Positions 49,655 through 59,063 of a DNA stretch of 64,000 bases are shown here, piece by piece. Within the stretch, counting starts at the first letter, position 1. Each line of letters opens with the position of its first letter. The stretch lies in assembly GCF_000233455.1 (NCBI RefSeq), contig NZ_JH376420.1, forward strand, positions 701,829 to 765,828. Direction: 5' to 3'. The DNA is from [Clostridium] citroniae WAL-17108 (GTDB taxonomy: Bacteria; Bacillota; Clostridia; Lachnospirales; Lachnospiraceae). The notes below the pieces were generated by a model. It saw only the letters and a program-made list of their open reading frames with translations. It ran no database searches and was not told the origin of the DNA. The translations under genes were made by a program, and so were the position numbers.

Positions 49655-51958
49655 TTATGTAATCTGAAGGATGGACTGTTCAAACTCCTCTATGGGCATT
49701 GGTTTTGCAAAATAATACCCCTGGCCGATATCGCAGCTTATGGACCGCAAAAATTCCAGCTGCATCTCATTCTCAATTCCCTCCGCAACCGTTGTGATCG
49801 ATAGCGACTTTGCAAGGTGGATCATGCTCTCAATGACCACCTTGCCCCTGGGTGATGTGGACTGTTCGGACAGGAATTCCTTATCCAGCTTCAGCTCCGC
49901 AATATCCAGGTCCTTTAGTGTATTAAGGGATGAATATCCGCTTCCAAAGTCATCCATGGAAATGGAAAATCCCATATGATGCAGCTTTTTAATGACCATC
50001 TTAACCTGTTCTAAATTACTCATAGCCACACTCTCTGTCACTTCCAGTATGATCAGGGACGGGTCGATGTGATAACGGTCCACAATCTGATGGAACTTAT
50101 TAAGATATTCCTCATCATAGAAAAAGATTCTGGATTGATTTACAGAAATGGGGACTGCTTTATATCCTTGCCGGATCCAGTATGAAACTTTCCTGCAGGC
50201 TTCCTCCAGCATATACATGTCAAGCTCTGTAATAAATCCATTTTCTTCAAACACTGGAATGAACTCATCCGGATAGTGTATGGTCCCATCTCCTGAATAC
50301 CAGCGCACCAGTGCTTCCGCACTGTGCAGAACAGGTCCTCCTGATACCGTGTCTTCTTGTGCCGGACCTTCCCCATTGGGATCACTCAGATAATACTTTG
50401 GCTGGAGATACATGTGGAATTCCCCGTTGGACAGGGCCGAATGCATCTGACTTTCAATCTCTGTTTTTTTACGGGCCTTCTCATGGATGGTTTCATCATA
50501 AAACGCAAACAGGATGGCTGTATTGCCCTTCACACTGTCAAGCGCCAGCTGCGCGCCGTTGATCACCGCATCCGGGGATAGTCCGTTGGCCTTTGCATCC
50601 CCGGCACGTATTACATGAATCCCGAAATTACAGTTTATGTGGTAATCCTGATTGGGGCTCACCGTGTAAGCATTGATCTCAGATTGTATTTTCTGAATTC
50701 CGGCAATCAGCGCTTCTTTGCTGTCATAGCGGGTCAGCATACCGAAATGTTCCGCACTATCCCGGTAAAAGCGCTCCCCCTCCTTGATGTTAGCATGAAA
50801 TACGCCTGCAATATGCTTTAGCAGGAGATCTCCCCTTTCAAATCCAAAAAATTCATTGACGAATTTGAATCCCGTAATGTTCATCAATACCATGGCATGG
50901 TCCCATGGCTCCTGGAGCATGTCGGGCAGGTCTTTGACAAAGCGGTTCCGGTTATCCGCCCCTGTAAGAATATCTTTATATGCAAGGACCTGAAGCGTCT
51001 TTTCCCCTTTCTTTAAAATACTGTAAATATACAAAAACAATACAACAAACAGAGCCAATATACAGGCCATGACGCACAGGCATACGGTGAACAGCGCACT
51101 GAAATTATGATTCAGGAACGTATGGGAAACCAGGCAGAAGATCTGCCAGTCATTGATCCCAACCGGAATAAAGGTGGCCCAGTAGTCATTTCCCCGGAAC
51201 CGGAAGGTGGCAAAGGAATCCCCTCCCCTTGCCATATCGGAAAGTATGGACAAACGGGTCTGTTCCGCAATCTCCCCGTCATCAAAAACATTATTCAGGG
51301 GTCTGTCAATGACTGCATGCTCAGAGCGAAGGATAAAATTCCCCTGGGAATCCACCACATGGATATAGGCAGCACCGCCAAATATCTCCCCGCTGATAAT
51401 CTCAGAAAAGCCGGAGGCCAGGCGGGTGGCTGTGATGGCCCCCACTATATTTCCATTATGTGTGACCGGAACCCCATAAAAAACAACGGCCTCACCTGAA
51501 AATCTGTCCTCTGTTATCTCTGATACCACAGGTTTGCCGGATAGGGTTTCCTGTATAAAATCTTCGTCACTTAAATCAATATCATAGCGCTTCTCCCCAT
51601 TCGTATCCATCAGATACCCCTTCCGATCCGTGGATATAAACCCCATGCGTACAAAGTCATTGCGGCGGCTTTCCACTTCCAGCCGCGGGAGTATAAAGTC
51701 AAAGTCCACTGTCTCATCCTGCCCTACAAAGGCAGCCAGTGCATCCAGGGTCTGCAGGTCACCATCGATCTGCGCCGTGATAATACTTCTATACTGCGAC
51801 ACGACCTCTCTCATGTATTTTTGTGCTTCCTTTTCCTGGGCGCCCTTTATGCTTCCATAGACAACACAGCCTATGAACATCAGTATTCCGCTGATGACAG
51901 CAACCAAAATTCCGGATAGGATGATCTGCTTTTTTATGGTCCCCTCTTCCAAAGCCAT
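49655..51958 (-). CDS. Membrane GGDEF-EAL protein, probable c-di-GMP phosphodiesterase
   Basis: 767 residues from the ATG at 51958; a TTG two codons later has better ribosome-site spacing. Two membrane helices (about 10-35 and 290-315) flank a dCache-like sensor (about 40-285). The GGDEF domain is degenerate: SAEHF replaces the catalytic motif. The EAL domain keeps its metal and catalytic residues: SAEALVRW, ILEVTESVAM, SMDDFGSGYSSL, and AEGIENEMQ. It should therefore cleave c-di-GMP in answer to an outside ligand. Confidence 0.88.
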   Translation of the reverse strand: MALEEGTIKKQIILSGILVAVISGILMFIGCVVYGSIKGAQEKEAQKYMREVVSQYRSIITAQIDGDLQTLDALAAFVGQDETVDFDFILPRLEVESRRNDFVRMGFISTDRKGYLMDTNGEKRYDIDLSDEDFIQETLSGKPVVSEITEDRFSGEAVVFYGVPVTHNGNIVGAITATRLASGFSEIISGEIFGGAAYIHVVDSQGNFILRSEHAVIDRPLNNVFDDGEIAEQTRLSILSDMARGGDSFATFRFRGNDYWATFIPVGINDWQIFCLVSHTFLNHNFSALFTVCLCVMACILALFVVLFLYIYSILKKGEKTLQVLAYKDILTGADNRNRFVKDLPDMLQEPWDHAMVLMNITGFKFVNEFFGFERGDLLLKHIAGVFHANIKEGERFYRDSAEHFGMLTRYDSKEALIAGIQKIQSEINAYTVSPNQDYHINCNFGIHVIRAGDAKANGLSPDAVINGAQLALDSVKGNTAILFAFYDETIHEKARKKTEIESQMHSALSNGEFHMYLQPKYYLSDPNGEGPAQEDTVSGGPVLHSAEALVRWYSGDGTIHYPDEFIPVFEENGFITELDMYMLEEACRKVSYWIRQGYKAVPISVNQSRIFFYDEEYLNKFHQIVDRYHIDPSLIILEVTESVAMSNLEQVKMVIKKLHHMGFSISMDDFGSGYSSLNTLKDLDIAELKLDKEFLSEQSTSPRGKVVIESMIHLAKSLSITTVAEGIENEMQLEFLRSISCDIGQGYYFAKPMPIEEFEQSILQIT

Positions 51959-52033
51959 TCCTCCTTTATATGCCCGACAGAATCCGCTCCTCAGCGGACA
52001 AGGGCAGTGGCTCCCTTTTCCATCAAAAATACC

Positions 52034-52060
52034 AAAAAGGCAGACTGATAACAGTCTGCC
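52034..52060 (-). terminator. Intrinsic terminator of the feo operon
   Basis: GGCAGACTG-TTAT-CAGTCTGCC followed by TTTTTGG on the minus strand, about 60 bases past the FeoC-like gene. Confidence 0.85.
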
Positions 52061-52119
52061 CAAGCCCTCATGATCATAATGAGCTGAAAACCGCAGCATC
52101 ACTTTTCAATTCAGTATTA

Positions 52120-52431
52120 TTATAACAATGCATTCTCCTCTTTGCAATAGTGTATTCTCGGAATCTCCTGGTACTCAGATTTGCTTATAACCTCCCACAT
52201 CACCGGCATCCCGGACATCCCCAGGCCCCGTGTGCATCCGGAACCGCAGGCCGAACCGCATCCCGCGGCACACCGTCCCATGCTGTCCAATCTGCGAAGA
52301 AAGCCCGTATGCTCCAGATACTCCACCTGGCGTCTGATGTCTTCCTGGCTGGTCTCCAGCCGGCCGGCCAGTTCTTCCACGGACCAGGCCCTGCCCTCCT
52401 TCAATAATCTCAAAAGTCCTGTCACAGCCAT
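52120..52431 (-). CDS. feoC: FeoC-like winged-helix protein with Cys cluster
   Basis: 103 residues. N-terminal winged helix (MAVTGLLRLLKEGRAWSVEELAGRLETSQEDIRRQVEYLEHTG by its span, residues 1-43) and then CAAGCGSACGSGC, four cysteines that could hold an Fe-S cluster or metal. This is the FeoC type of small feo protein, thought to modulate FeoB. It follows feoB by seven bases. The C-terminal 40 residues (VMWEVISKSEYQEIPRIHYC) are not part of the usual FeoC. Confidence 0.75.
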   Translation of the reverse strand: MAVTGLLRLLKEGRAWSVEELAGRLETSQEDIRRQVEYLEHTGFLRRLDSMGRCAAGCGSACGSGCTRGLGMSGMPVMWEVISKSEYQEIPRIHYCKEENALL

Positions 52432-52438
52432 CCTCCTG

Positions 52439-54469
52439 TCAGAATAGGATCACACCCACATGGTACACCAAAAACGACATAAGAAGGGCCATTCCCACAT
52501 AGTACAGGGCAATCCTTCCTGTCCATTTTGCGGAGTGGGTCTCCTGATAGGTGGAGGCCACTGCCACAATGCAGGGGATATTAAAGGTGACTGCAAAAAT
52601 AAATGCAAGAGCTTCTGCACGCCCGATATTGGCTGCCAATATTTCCCCCAGATTGGCTGCCTGTTCCGCTCCGCCTACGGTTGAGGCAAAAATCGTGCCC
52701 GTTCCCGCATAGAGAGAGCTGAGAACCCCCAGGGCCGCCTCCTTACTCACCGCTGAGGAGACAAAGGCCAGAAATGTCTGCCAGCTCAATCCAAAGATAC
52801 GGGTCGCCGGTTCAATAAAGGTGCCAACCCGGTAGATCACGCTGCGCTCCACATTGCCGTCCGAAGTGTAGGACAGCAGCCAGAAGATAAGGGAGATCAT
52901 CAGTATCACCTTCAGCGCCCGTACCAGCACGTCCTTTGTCCTGCCAAACACATACCGGAACAGGCTGCCCCATCTGGGCCTGTGGTAAGGCGGAAGCTCC
53001 ATAATAAGTCCTGTGCGCTCCCCTTTTATCAGATAACGGCCAAACACCTTGGAGGTGATCCACATATGTACAAGGGCCACAACAAAGATCGCCACAATTA
53101 CAAGAGGCGCCCAGGACCCGAAGAATACGCTGGATATCACCGGTACAATGGCCCAGGTCGCCGCGCAGGGCACTGCCCAGGCAAGAGCAATGGTAAGGAT
53201 CCTCTGCCCCCAGTTATCGATCACCCGCGTGCCTGCCGCACCTCCTATGGTACAGCCGAAACTCACCAGAAAAGGCATGATTGCCTTGCCCTGAAGCCCC
53301 AGCTTTGCCATGGTCTGGTCAAATACATAGGAGATCCTGGCCATATAGCCGATCTCTTCAATAAACCCAAACACCAGCGTGATTCCAAAGACAAATCCGA
53401 TCATGGAAATGGCAAAATACAGGGCGTTCACCCCCACATCACACACCAGCCTGATGAGGATCCCGGGCGCTCCCACTGCCTCCAGCACATGGGTCAGGGC
53501 CGGAGTCAATACTGAGGGCAGAAGACTTCCTCCCACCATAAAGGGCATGGCCGGGATAAAGGACGCCACCAGCCCCAGAAGGATGATGGCAACAGCCAGG
53601 GGTTTTCCCCACCGCCTGCTGGTAGCCACACGGTCAAATGCTCCCAGGGAAGCTGTTCTTTTCTTTCCCTCCACGGCCCCCTTTAGAATACAGTCGATCC
53701 ACGCAAACTTGCACTGCCCGGTGAGGAGAGCGCCATGGCTGATCTCTGAGAGAAGTCCGTCCAGTTCTGTCCTGTCTTTCTCATCCAGCAGTTCCTTCAC
53801 CTTAGCGGTCACGGGCACGTCTCCCTCCACGACTTTTGCCGCCAGCCACAAGCCCGAATAATCACCCATGCCGTTCTCCGGCATCAGCCTGCAAACTTCA
53901 GGAAAATGCTCCGTGTCCATGTACTTCCGCTCCAACAGCCCGGTATCCAGCACCGGCCGTTCCCTCAGGACTCTGTCAAGGGCCTCATAAAACCCGCCGT
54001 AGTTTTTGACATCATTGGCAGTAAAGGGCACGACCGGAATCCCCAAACGTTCCTCAAGTATCCCCGCATCCACGGTTTTCCCCTGCTCCGTGGCCACATC
54101 CATCATGTTCAGCAGCAACAGGGCCGGCGTCCTAATCCCCGCAAAATCCGCCAGCATAAATAAGCTCCGCTCCAGTTGGGACGCATCTGCCAGGATGCAC
54201 ACCGCATCCGCCTTTCCTCCGGCTATGTAATCCCTTGTGATGATCTCCTCATCTGAGTTGGCAGAAAGGCTGTAGGTTCCCGGCAGGTCCGTTACCGTAT
54301 ATCTGATCCCATTCCGGTTATAATATCCCTCCTTTTGCTCTACTGTTTTTCCCGGCCAGTTTCCCACATGCTGCCTCAAACCCGTAAGCCCGTTAAATAA
54401 GGTGGACTTTCCCGAGTTGGGCTGTCCCAGCAGAGCGATGACCGGATGATCAACGAAAGTCTTTGTCAT
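52439..54469 (-). CDS. feoB: Ferrous iron transporter FeoB
   Basis: 676 residues. N-terminal G domain: GQPNSGKSTLFNGLTG, VTDLPGTYSL and LLNMMDVA. A GDI-like helical region follows, then two Gate motifs with GCTIGGAAGTRVID and the membrane core. It imports Fe2+, driven or gated by GTP. Overlaps feoA by four bases. Confidence 0.96.
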   Translation of the reverse strand: MTKTFVDHPVIALLGQPNSGKSTLFNGLTGLRQHVGNWPGKTVEQKEGYYNRNGIRYTVTDLPGTYSLSANSDEEIITRDYIAGGKADAVCILADASQLERSLFMLADFAGIRTPALLLLNMMDVATEQGKTVDAGILEERLGIPVVPFTANDVKNYGGFYEALDRVLRERPVLDTGLLERKYMDTEHFPEVCRLMPENGMGDYSGLWLAAKVVEGDVPVTAKVKELLDEKDRTELDGLLSEISHGALLTGQCKFAWIDCILKGAVEGKKRTASLGAFDRVATSRRWGKPLAVAIILLGLVASFIPAMPFMVGGSLLPSVLTPALTHVLEAVGAPGILIRLVCDVGVNALYFAISMIGFVFGITLVFGFIEEIGYMARISYVFDQTMAKLGLQGKAIMPFLVSFGCTIGGAAGTRVIDNWGQRILTIALAWAVPCAATWAIVPVISSVFFGSWAPLVIVAIFVVALVHMWITSKVFGRYLIKGERTGLIMELPPYHRPRWGSLFRYVFGRTKDVLVRALKVILMISLIFWLLSYTSDGNVERSVIYRVGTFIEPATRIFGLSWQTFLAFVSSAVSKEAALGVLSSLYAGTGTIFASTVGGAEQAANLGEILAANIGRAEALAFIFAVTFNIPCIVAVASTYQETHSAKWTGRIALYYVGMALLMSFLVYHVGVILF

Positions 54470-54708
54470 TTTCCCTCACCCCCGATCTGAATCCTTTCAC
54501 ACTCCTCACGGTTAAGTGCAACCATGGTATCCCGGCTGTACAATAGGACGGGATGCTTTTTCTCATTTTGAAGAACAGTCACCGGGCAGCCTATGGTAAG
54601 GCCAATGGAGGTGACCCTGCTTAAAAACCTGGTATCCCCCTGGATCTCGCAGATCACACCCTGTTCACCATTGTCTGCTTCCGACAGCTTTTTCATATTC
54701 CCTTTCAT
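54466..54708 (-). CDS. feoA: FeoA
   Basis: 80 residues from the ATG at 54708 (GGAG upstream). An SH3-like FeoA domain: CEIQGDTRFLSRVTSIGLTIGCPVTVLQ then HPVLLYSRDTMVALNREECERI. It assists FeoB at the membrane. It follows the second ABC gene by 43 bases, with no terminator between, so it is likely in the same transcript as the ABC pair. Confidence 0.9.
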   Translation of the reverse strand: MKGNMKKLSEADNGEQGVICEIQGDTRFLSRVTSIGLTIGCPVTVLQNEKKHPVLLYSRDTMVALNREECERIQIGGEGK

Positions 54709-54751
54709 ATTCCCTCTCCTCTCTGTGCTCACATGCGTGATCCATCGGTCG

Positions 54752-56479
54752 TCAAGCCAGCTTCCAGCTGACAGCCTCCCTGCGCTCACCGATAAACTCC
54801 CGGTAAAGCCCCGGCCGTCCGGCCAGTTCTTCATGTGTCCCCTGCTGGACGATCCTGCCATTATCTAACACCAGGATCTGGTGGGCATTGCGGACTGTCT
54901 TTAGCCTGTGGGCGATCATGATAATGGTTTTATCCCGAATCAGCGCATCTATGGCGAGCTGTAGCTCCGCCTCATTTTCCGGGTCCACGCTGGCCGTGGC
55001 TTCATCCAGGATAATCACAGGCGCATCCTTTAAGATCGCCCTGGCTATGGACACCCTCTGCTTTTCTCCCCCTGACAAGGTGCTTCCTCCCTCTCCCAGA
55101 ACCGTGTCATACCCATCCGGAAGATCCATGATAAAATCATGACAGCAGGCAGCCTTAGCTGCCTCCACCACCTGCTGCCGGGTGGCCTCTGGCCTTCCAA
55201 ACCTGATATTGTTCTCTATGGTATCGCAAAACAGATATACGTTCTGGAATACCATGGAAATGTTCTTCATCAGGCTGTCCAGTTTATACTCCCGCACATC
55301 ATATCCCCCCAGGGTTATGGACCCCTCCTGGACGTCCCAGAACCGGGCAATCAGATTGCATAGTGTTGTCTTTCCCCCGCCGGAAGGTCCCACCACGGCC
55401 GTAGTTGTTTTTTCCGGGACCACAAAGCTGACACCGTCCAGGATCCTTCTGTCCCCATAAGAAAACTTCACATTGCGGAAGCAGATATCACCGTGGTCCG
55501 GGGACAGCTCCTGCCCCTCGATATCCATGGTGGGCGTCTTGTCAATGGCATTGGCTTTATCCATGGAGGCCCCCAGCATTTGCAGGTTATCCGACATATT
55601 CCCTGCGCTCTCCAGTTCCTGATAGAGCATAAAGGATGCCACCAGCATCAGAAGGCAGCGGGACAATGTCATGGTCCCCTCCGTATAGAATGACAGGGCA
55701 GATATCACAAGCAGTGTGCTGAAACAGCGCACCGTGATCTGCCGGACCGCCGCCCAGGGCACCACGGAATACTCCAGGGACAGCGCCCTGGCGCAGCTCT
55801 CATCCACGGTCCTGGCAATGGTCTGGTGATTGTCTTTCTCCAGACCATAAGATCTCACCACGCTCATGCCCTGAATATATTCCAGCACCGCCTCCACCAG
55901 ATTTTCCTGGGCATGCTGCCTTGCTGGGCCGGTCCCGGATGCTGCTTTCTGTGAAAGTTCAGTGACCAGCACATACACCAGGATACCGCAGATGGAAATG
56001 CATCCCAGCCTCCAGTCAGCGGCTGTCAGGACCAGACACAGGGCAAAGGTATTCAGAAAACCTCCGATCACCATGACCAGGCAGCGGGCCGCTGTGTTCT
56101 CCACATCACTGAGGGTGGTTGTGACCACTGCCGTAATATTTCCCAAACTATTCTTGTTAAAATATCCCATGGGAATATAGCGCAGCCGGTCCCCAATGTG
56201 GACCCGCCTTTCCGCCACCATAAAATAACCGGTTTCCGTCTCCCCATTGGTGGAATAATAAAAGCACGCCATCCTTCCCAGGATTGAAACCAGCATAATG
56301 CCCACCACGGGCGGAAGGGCTGTATTTCTCTGTCCCAGTATCATATCCAGGGACAGCATCAGGGCACCAAACTGCATGGATGCAAATACAGCTCCCATAA
56401 ATGCCACGGCCATGGCCTTTATGAGCAGCTTCCTGCGGCTGCCTGCAAATCCAAAAATTTTTTTCAATATTCCAAACAT
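54752..56479 (-). CDS. ABC half-transporter (membrane + ATPase), second of a pair
   Basis: 575 residues from the ATG at 56479 (GAGGAGG). Six membrane helices (about 15-310) fused to an ATPase: Walker A GPSGGGKTT, Q loop, signature LSGGEKQRVSIARAIL, Walker B VIILDEATASVD. With the preceding gene it forms a heterodimer of the exporter fold. Such pairs include the YbtPQ/IrtAB siderophore importers, and the feoAB genes downstream favour a metal or siderophore substrate, but drug or peptide export cannot be excluded. Confidence 0.88.
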   Translation of the reverse strand: MFGILKKIFGFAGSRRKLLIKAMAVAFMGAVFASMQFGALMLSLDMILGQRNTALPPVVGIMLVSILGRMACFYYSTNGETETGYFMVAERRVHIGDRLRYIPMGYFNKNSLGNITAVVTTTLSDVENTAARCLVMVIGGFLNTFALCLVLTAADWRLGCISICGILVYVLVTELSQKAASGTGPARQHAQENLVEAVLEYIQGMSVVRSYGLEKDNHQTIARTVDESCARALSLEYSVVPWAAVRQITVRCFSTLLVISALSFYTEGTMTLSRCLLMLVASFMLYQELESAGNMSDNLQMLGASMDKANAIDKTPTMDIEGQELSPDHGDICFRNVKFSYGDRRILDGVSFVVPEKTTTAVVGPSGGGKTTLCNLIARFWDVQEGSITLGGYDVREYKLDSLMKNISMVFQNVYLFCDTIENNIRFGRPEATRQQVVEAAKAACCHDFIMDLPDGYDTVLGEGGSTLSGGEKQRVSIARAILKDAPVIILDEATASVDPENEAELQLAIDALIRDKTIIMIAHRLKTVRNAHQILVLDNGRIVQQGTHEELAGRPGLYREFIGERREAVSWKLA

Positions 56480-56495
56480 TCTTCTGTCCCTCCTC

Positions 56496-58241
56496 TTAAG
56501 CCGCGTCCTGGGTTCCCAGATGAGCCTTCCACATGTTTGCATACAGGGGGCATTTTCTTAAGAGTTCTTCCTGCCTTCCCTGGGCTTCGATCCTCCCATG
56601 GTTCACCACCACGATCTGATCCGCATCCGCAATGGTGGACAGCCTGTGAGCGATCACGATCAATGTCTTCCCCCTGGTCAGGGCTGAGATTGCCCGTTGG
56701 ATCACCGCCTCATTTTCCGGGTCAATGCTTGCAGTGGCCTCATCCAGGATCACCACGGGCGCGTCCTTTAACATTGCCCTTGCAATGGAGATCCGCTGCT
56801 TCTCCCCTCCGGAAAGATGACCTCCTCCGCCTCCGCAGACGGTGTCATATCCCCGGTCCAGGGCGCGGATAAACGCATCACAGCCTGCCGCCTTTGCCAC
56901 GGCCTCCACCTCCTGGTCAGTGGCATCCAGGCGGCCCATGCGGATATTATCCCGGACCGAGCAGTTAAACAGGTAATTCTCCTGGGACACATAGGCGATC
57001 CGGCGGTTCAGCTGTTCCTGTGGTATCTGCCTCAAATCCACCCCGCCCAGGGAAATGGAGCCCTCCGTCACATCCCAGAACCCGGCAATGAGCTTGGCTA
57101 TGGTGGATTTACCGGAACCGGACGGTCCCACCAAGGCTGTCACAGTCCCTGGCCGGATCTTTAGATCGATCCGGTGAAGGACCTCCTCCCCCGCCGCTCC
57201 GTAAGTAAAGGATACCTGATCCATCCCTATAGCCTGTCCGCTAACAGCAGCATACGCCTGGGGCCGCTTAAGCTCCGGTGCATCCAGTATCCCGGCAATC
57301 TCCCCCACATTGGTGCCCACCACTGCCAGATCATCCACAAAGGACATAGCCGCCAGCAGGGGGCCGGTAAATCCCAAAGAAAGGACAATGGCTGTGAGAA
57401 GATCAGAGGATGACAGGCTGCCCCCGGACCAGAGGAACAGACCCACAGGCAGGACGGTCACCAGAACCGAGGGGAGTACGGTCTGCATTGTGGCCATATA
57501 CTTCTGGTTATCCTTCATCCACTCCACATAATAACCTGCATTTTCCTCAACCGCCTCTGAATACTTTTTGTAGGAACCGGCCGACTGGCTGAATGCCTTG
57601 ACCACCTGGATCCCCCCTATGTATTCCACAATTGCGTTGGCCATACGCCGTCCCACTTCCACCGCCCCGTCCCAGCGGGCCGCGTAGGTCCTCCCGCTTT
57701 GGGATGCCGCGGCCAGCCCGACTATGGTGGTGGCCAGACTAGCCAGTCCCAGCCTCCAGTCCAGTGTAAAGATATAAACTGCAATGGACAGGGGAACCAG
57801 CAGATTCGATGTCATTTCAGGGATCAGATGGGCCAGGGTGGGCTCCATTCCCTCCACCCGGTCCACAATCGTAGTCTTGTATTGTCCTGAAGGCGTATCC
57901 AAGACAGTGCCCATTGGAACGCGGGACAGCTTTGCCAGCAATTCCTTTCGCAGATCACGCAGTGTATAAAAGGTGGCTGTATGGGACAGGGCGGTGGAAC
58001 AGTTGGAGAGCACCGACTTGCCCAGGTATCCGCAAAACGCAATGCCGCACCAGGGCAGACATTGGCTGATGCCTCCTCCTTCCAGAAGAATGCCGATCAT
58101 CTTGGCAATACAGAAATACGCTGCCATATTGCAGGCCACTCCCGCTGCCGCCAGTGCCACGGAGACCAGAAAACCCCGGTGGTACTCCTCTGCCCATCCC
58201 CATAACACGGTGAATGGCGATGGTTCCTTTTTCTTTTTCAT
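56496..58241 (-). CDS. ABC half-transporter (membrane + ATPase), first of a pair
   Basis: 581 residues from the ATG at 58241 (AGGAGG nine bases before). Six membrane helices (about 18-310), Walker A GPSGSGKST, signature LSGGEKQRISIARAML, Walker B VVILDEATASID, switch His in VIAHRLST. The sequence SHTATFYTLRDLRKELLAKLSRVPMG is typical of YbtP/IrtB-like members. It starts 72 bases after the TetR gene and ends 16 bases before its partner. Confidence 0.88.
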   Translation of the reverse strand: MKKKKEPSPFTVLWGWAEEYHRGFLVSVALAAAGVACNMAAYFCIAKMIGILLEGGGISQCLPWCGIAFCGYLGKSVLSNCSTALSHTATFYTLRDLRKELLAKLSRVPMGTVLDTPSGQYKTTIVDRVEGMEPTLAHLIPEMTSNLLVPLSIAVYIFTLDWRLGLASLATTIVGLAAASQSGRTYAARWDGAVEVGRRMANAIVEYIGGIQVVKAFSQSAGSYKKYSEAVEENAGYYVEWMKDNQKYMATMQTVLPSVLVTVLPVGLFLWSGGSLSSSDLLTAIVLSLGFTGPLLAAMSFVDDLAVVGTNVGEIAGILDAPELKRPQAYAAVSGQAIGMDQVSFTYGAAGEEVLHRIDLKIRPGTVTALVGPSGSGKSTIAKLIAGFWDVTEGSISLGGVDLRQIPQEQLNRRIAYVSQENYLFNCSVRDNIRMGRLDATDQEVEAVAKAAGCDAFIRALDRGYDTVCGGGGGHLSGGEKQRISIARAMLKDAPVVILDEATASIDPENEAVIQRAISALTRGKTLIVIAHRLSTIADADQIVVVNHGRIEAQGRQEELLRKCPLYANMWKAHLGTQDAA

Positions 58242-58313
58242 CCGTTCCTTCCTCCTGCTTCCCAAAAATTAGCTTCGACTAACTATGCGTCAAAAATATA
58301 TCGGGAACCATAA

Positions 58314-58934
58314 CTATGAGATTCCCAATATCTTAAACCATCCGGCGGAATAAAACTCCCTGAGGCCGTCCATATGGGCGAACGCCTTGTCCCGGGGCAT
58401 GTCATGGCGTACAGTCTCAAACATGCCGTTAAACAGCGCGCTTGATACGATATGGATCAGTTCATCATCAATGGGCCGAAGCTTATATCCGCTTTCATTC
58501 ATCCGGTCAATCAATGCATGGCTGGCATTGGCCTCTATCTCCACCAGCTCGTCAATATAGTGCTCATACCGGGTGCCGGAGGAACAGCAGATAATAAGCT
58601 TAAATGCATCAAAATTGTCATAGACATGCTTCATCATCCAGATCTGCCCATTATCCGATATCTCCGGCAGGCCGGATAGCTGCTGTTCCAGAGGCAGTTG
58701 GGAAAAGGACTTTTGTATCTCTCGGTAGCGCTCCAACAGCTCTGCGGCCGGCTTTTCCACAAGTGCGCCAAACAGTTCTGCCTTATCCGTGTAATAACGG
58801 TAAATTGCCCCGGTAGTTACCCCCATGGAGGCTGCAATACTCCGCAGGTTCGCCCCCTGAAATCCACAGAGTAAAAATTCTTTTTTCCCCATTTCCAGCA
58901 GATCTGCCGCCAGCTTTTCGTTTACCAGTCTCAT
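58314..58934 (-). CDS. TetR-family repressor of the ABC-feo operon
   Basis: 206 residues from the ATG at 58934, which has AAGGA upstream. A further ATG at 58979 would lie within about ten bases of the predicted transcript start and is unlikely. HTH: FQGANLRSIAASMGVTTGAIYRYYTDKAELF. The C-terminal ligand domain is helical with no clear class. It is the first gene of the apparent TetR-ABC-ABC-feoABC operon, and a 10-bp inverted repeat over its promoter suggests self-repression. Confidence 0.88.
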   Translation of the reverse strand: MRLVNEKLAADLLEMGKKEFLLCGFQGANLRSIAASMGVTTGAIYRYYTDKAELFGALVEKPAAELLERYREIQKSFSQLPLEQQLSGLPEISDNGQIWMMKHVYDNFDAFKLIICCSSGTRYEHYIDELVEIEANASHALIDRMNESGYKLRPIDDELIHIVSSALFNGMFETVRHDMPRDKAFAHMDGLREFYSAGWFKILGIS

Positions 58935-58965
58935 CCTGTCCTTACAATACCTCTCTAACTCAAAA

Positions 58966-59022
58966 AATAACGTTGCCATTTGATAACAACGTTATTTTAT
59001 AACCTTCCCATTGGTTTGTCAA
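58966..59022 (-). promoter_or_regulatory. Promoter and palindromic TetR operator
   Basis: On the minus strand TTGACA (59017-59022) and TAAAAT (58994-58999) are 17 bp apart. AATAACGTTG (58966-58975) and CAACGTTATT (58987-58996) form a perfect 10-bp inverted repeat covering the -10 box and the transcript start. Confidence 0.75.
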
Positions 59023-59063
59023 TCGTGAATGTAAAAATACGTGGTTACTGAATTTTTTTCTCT

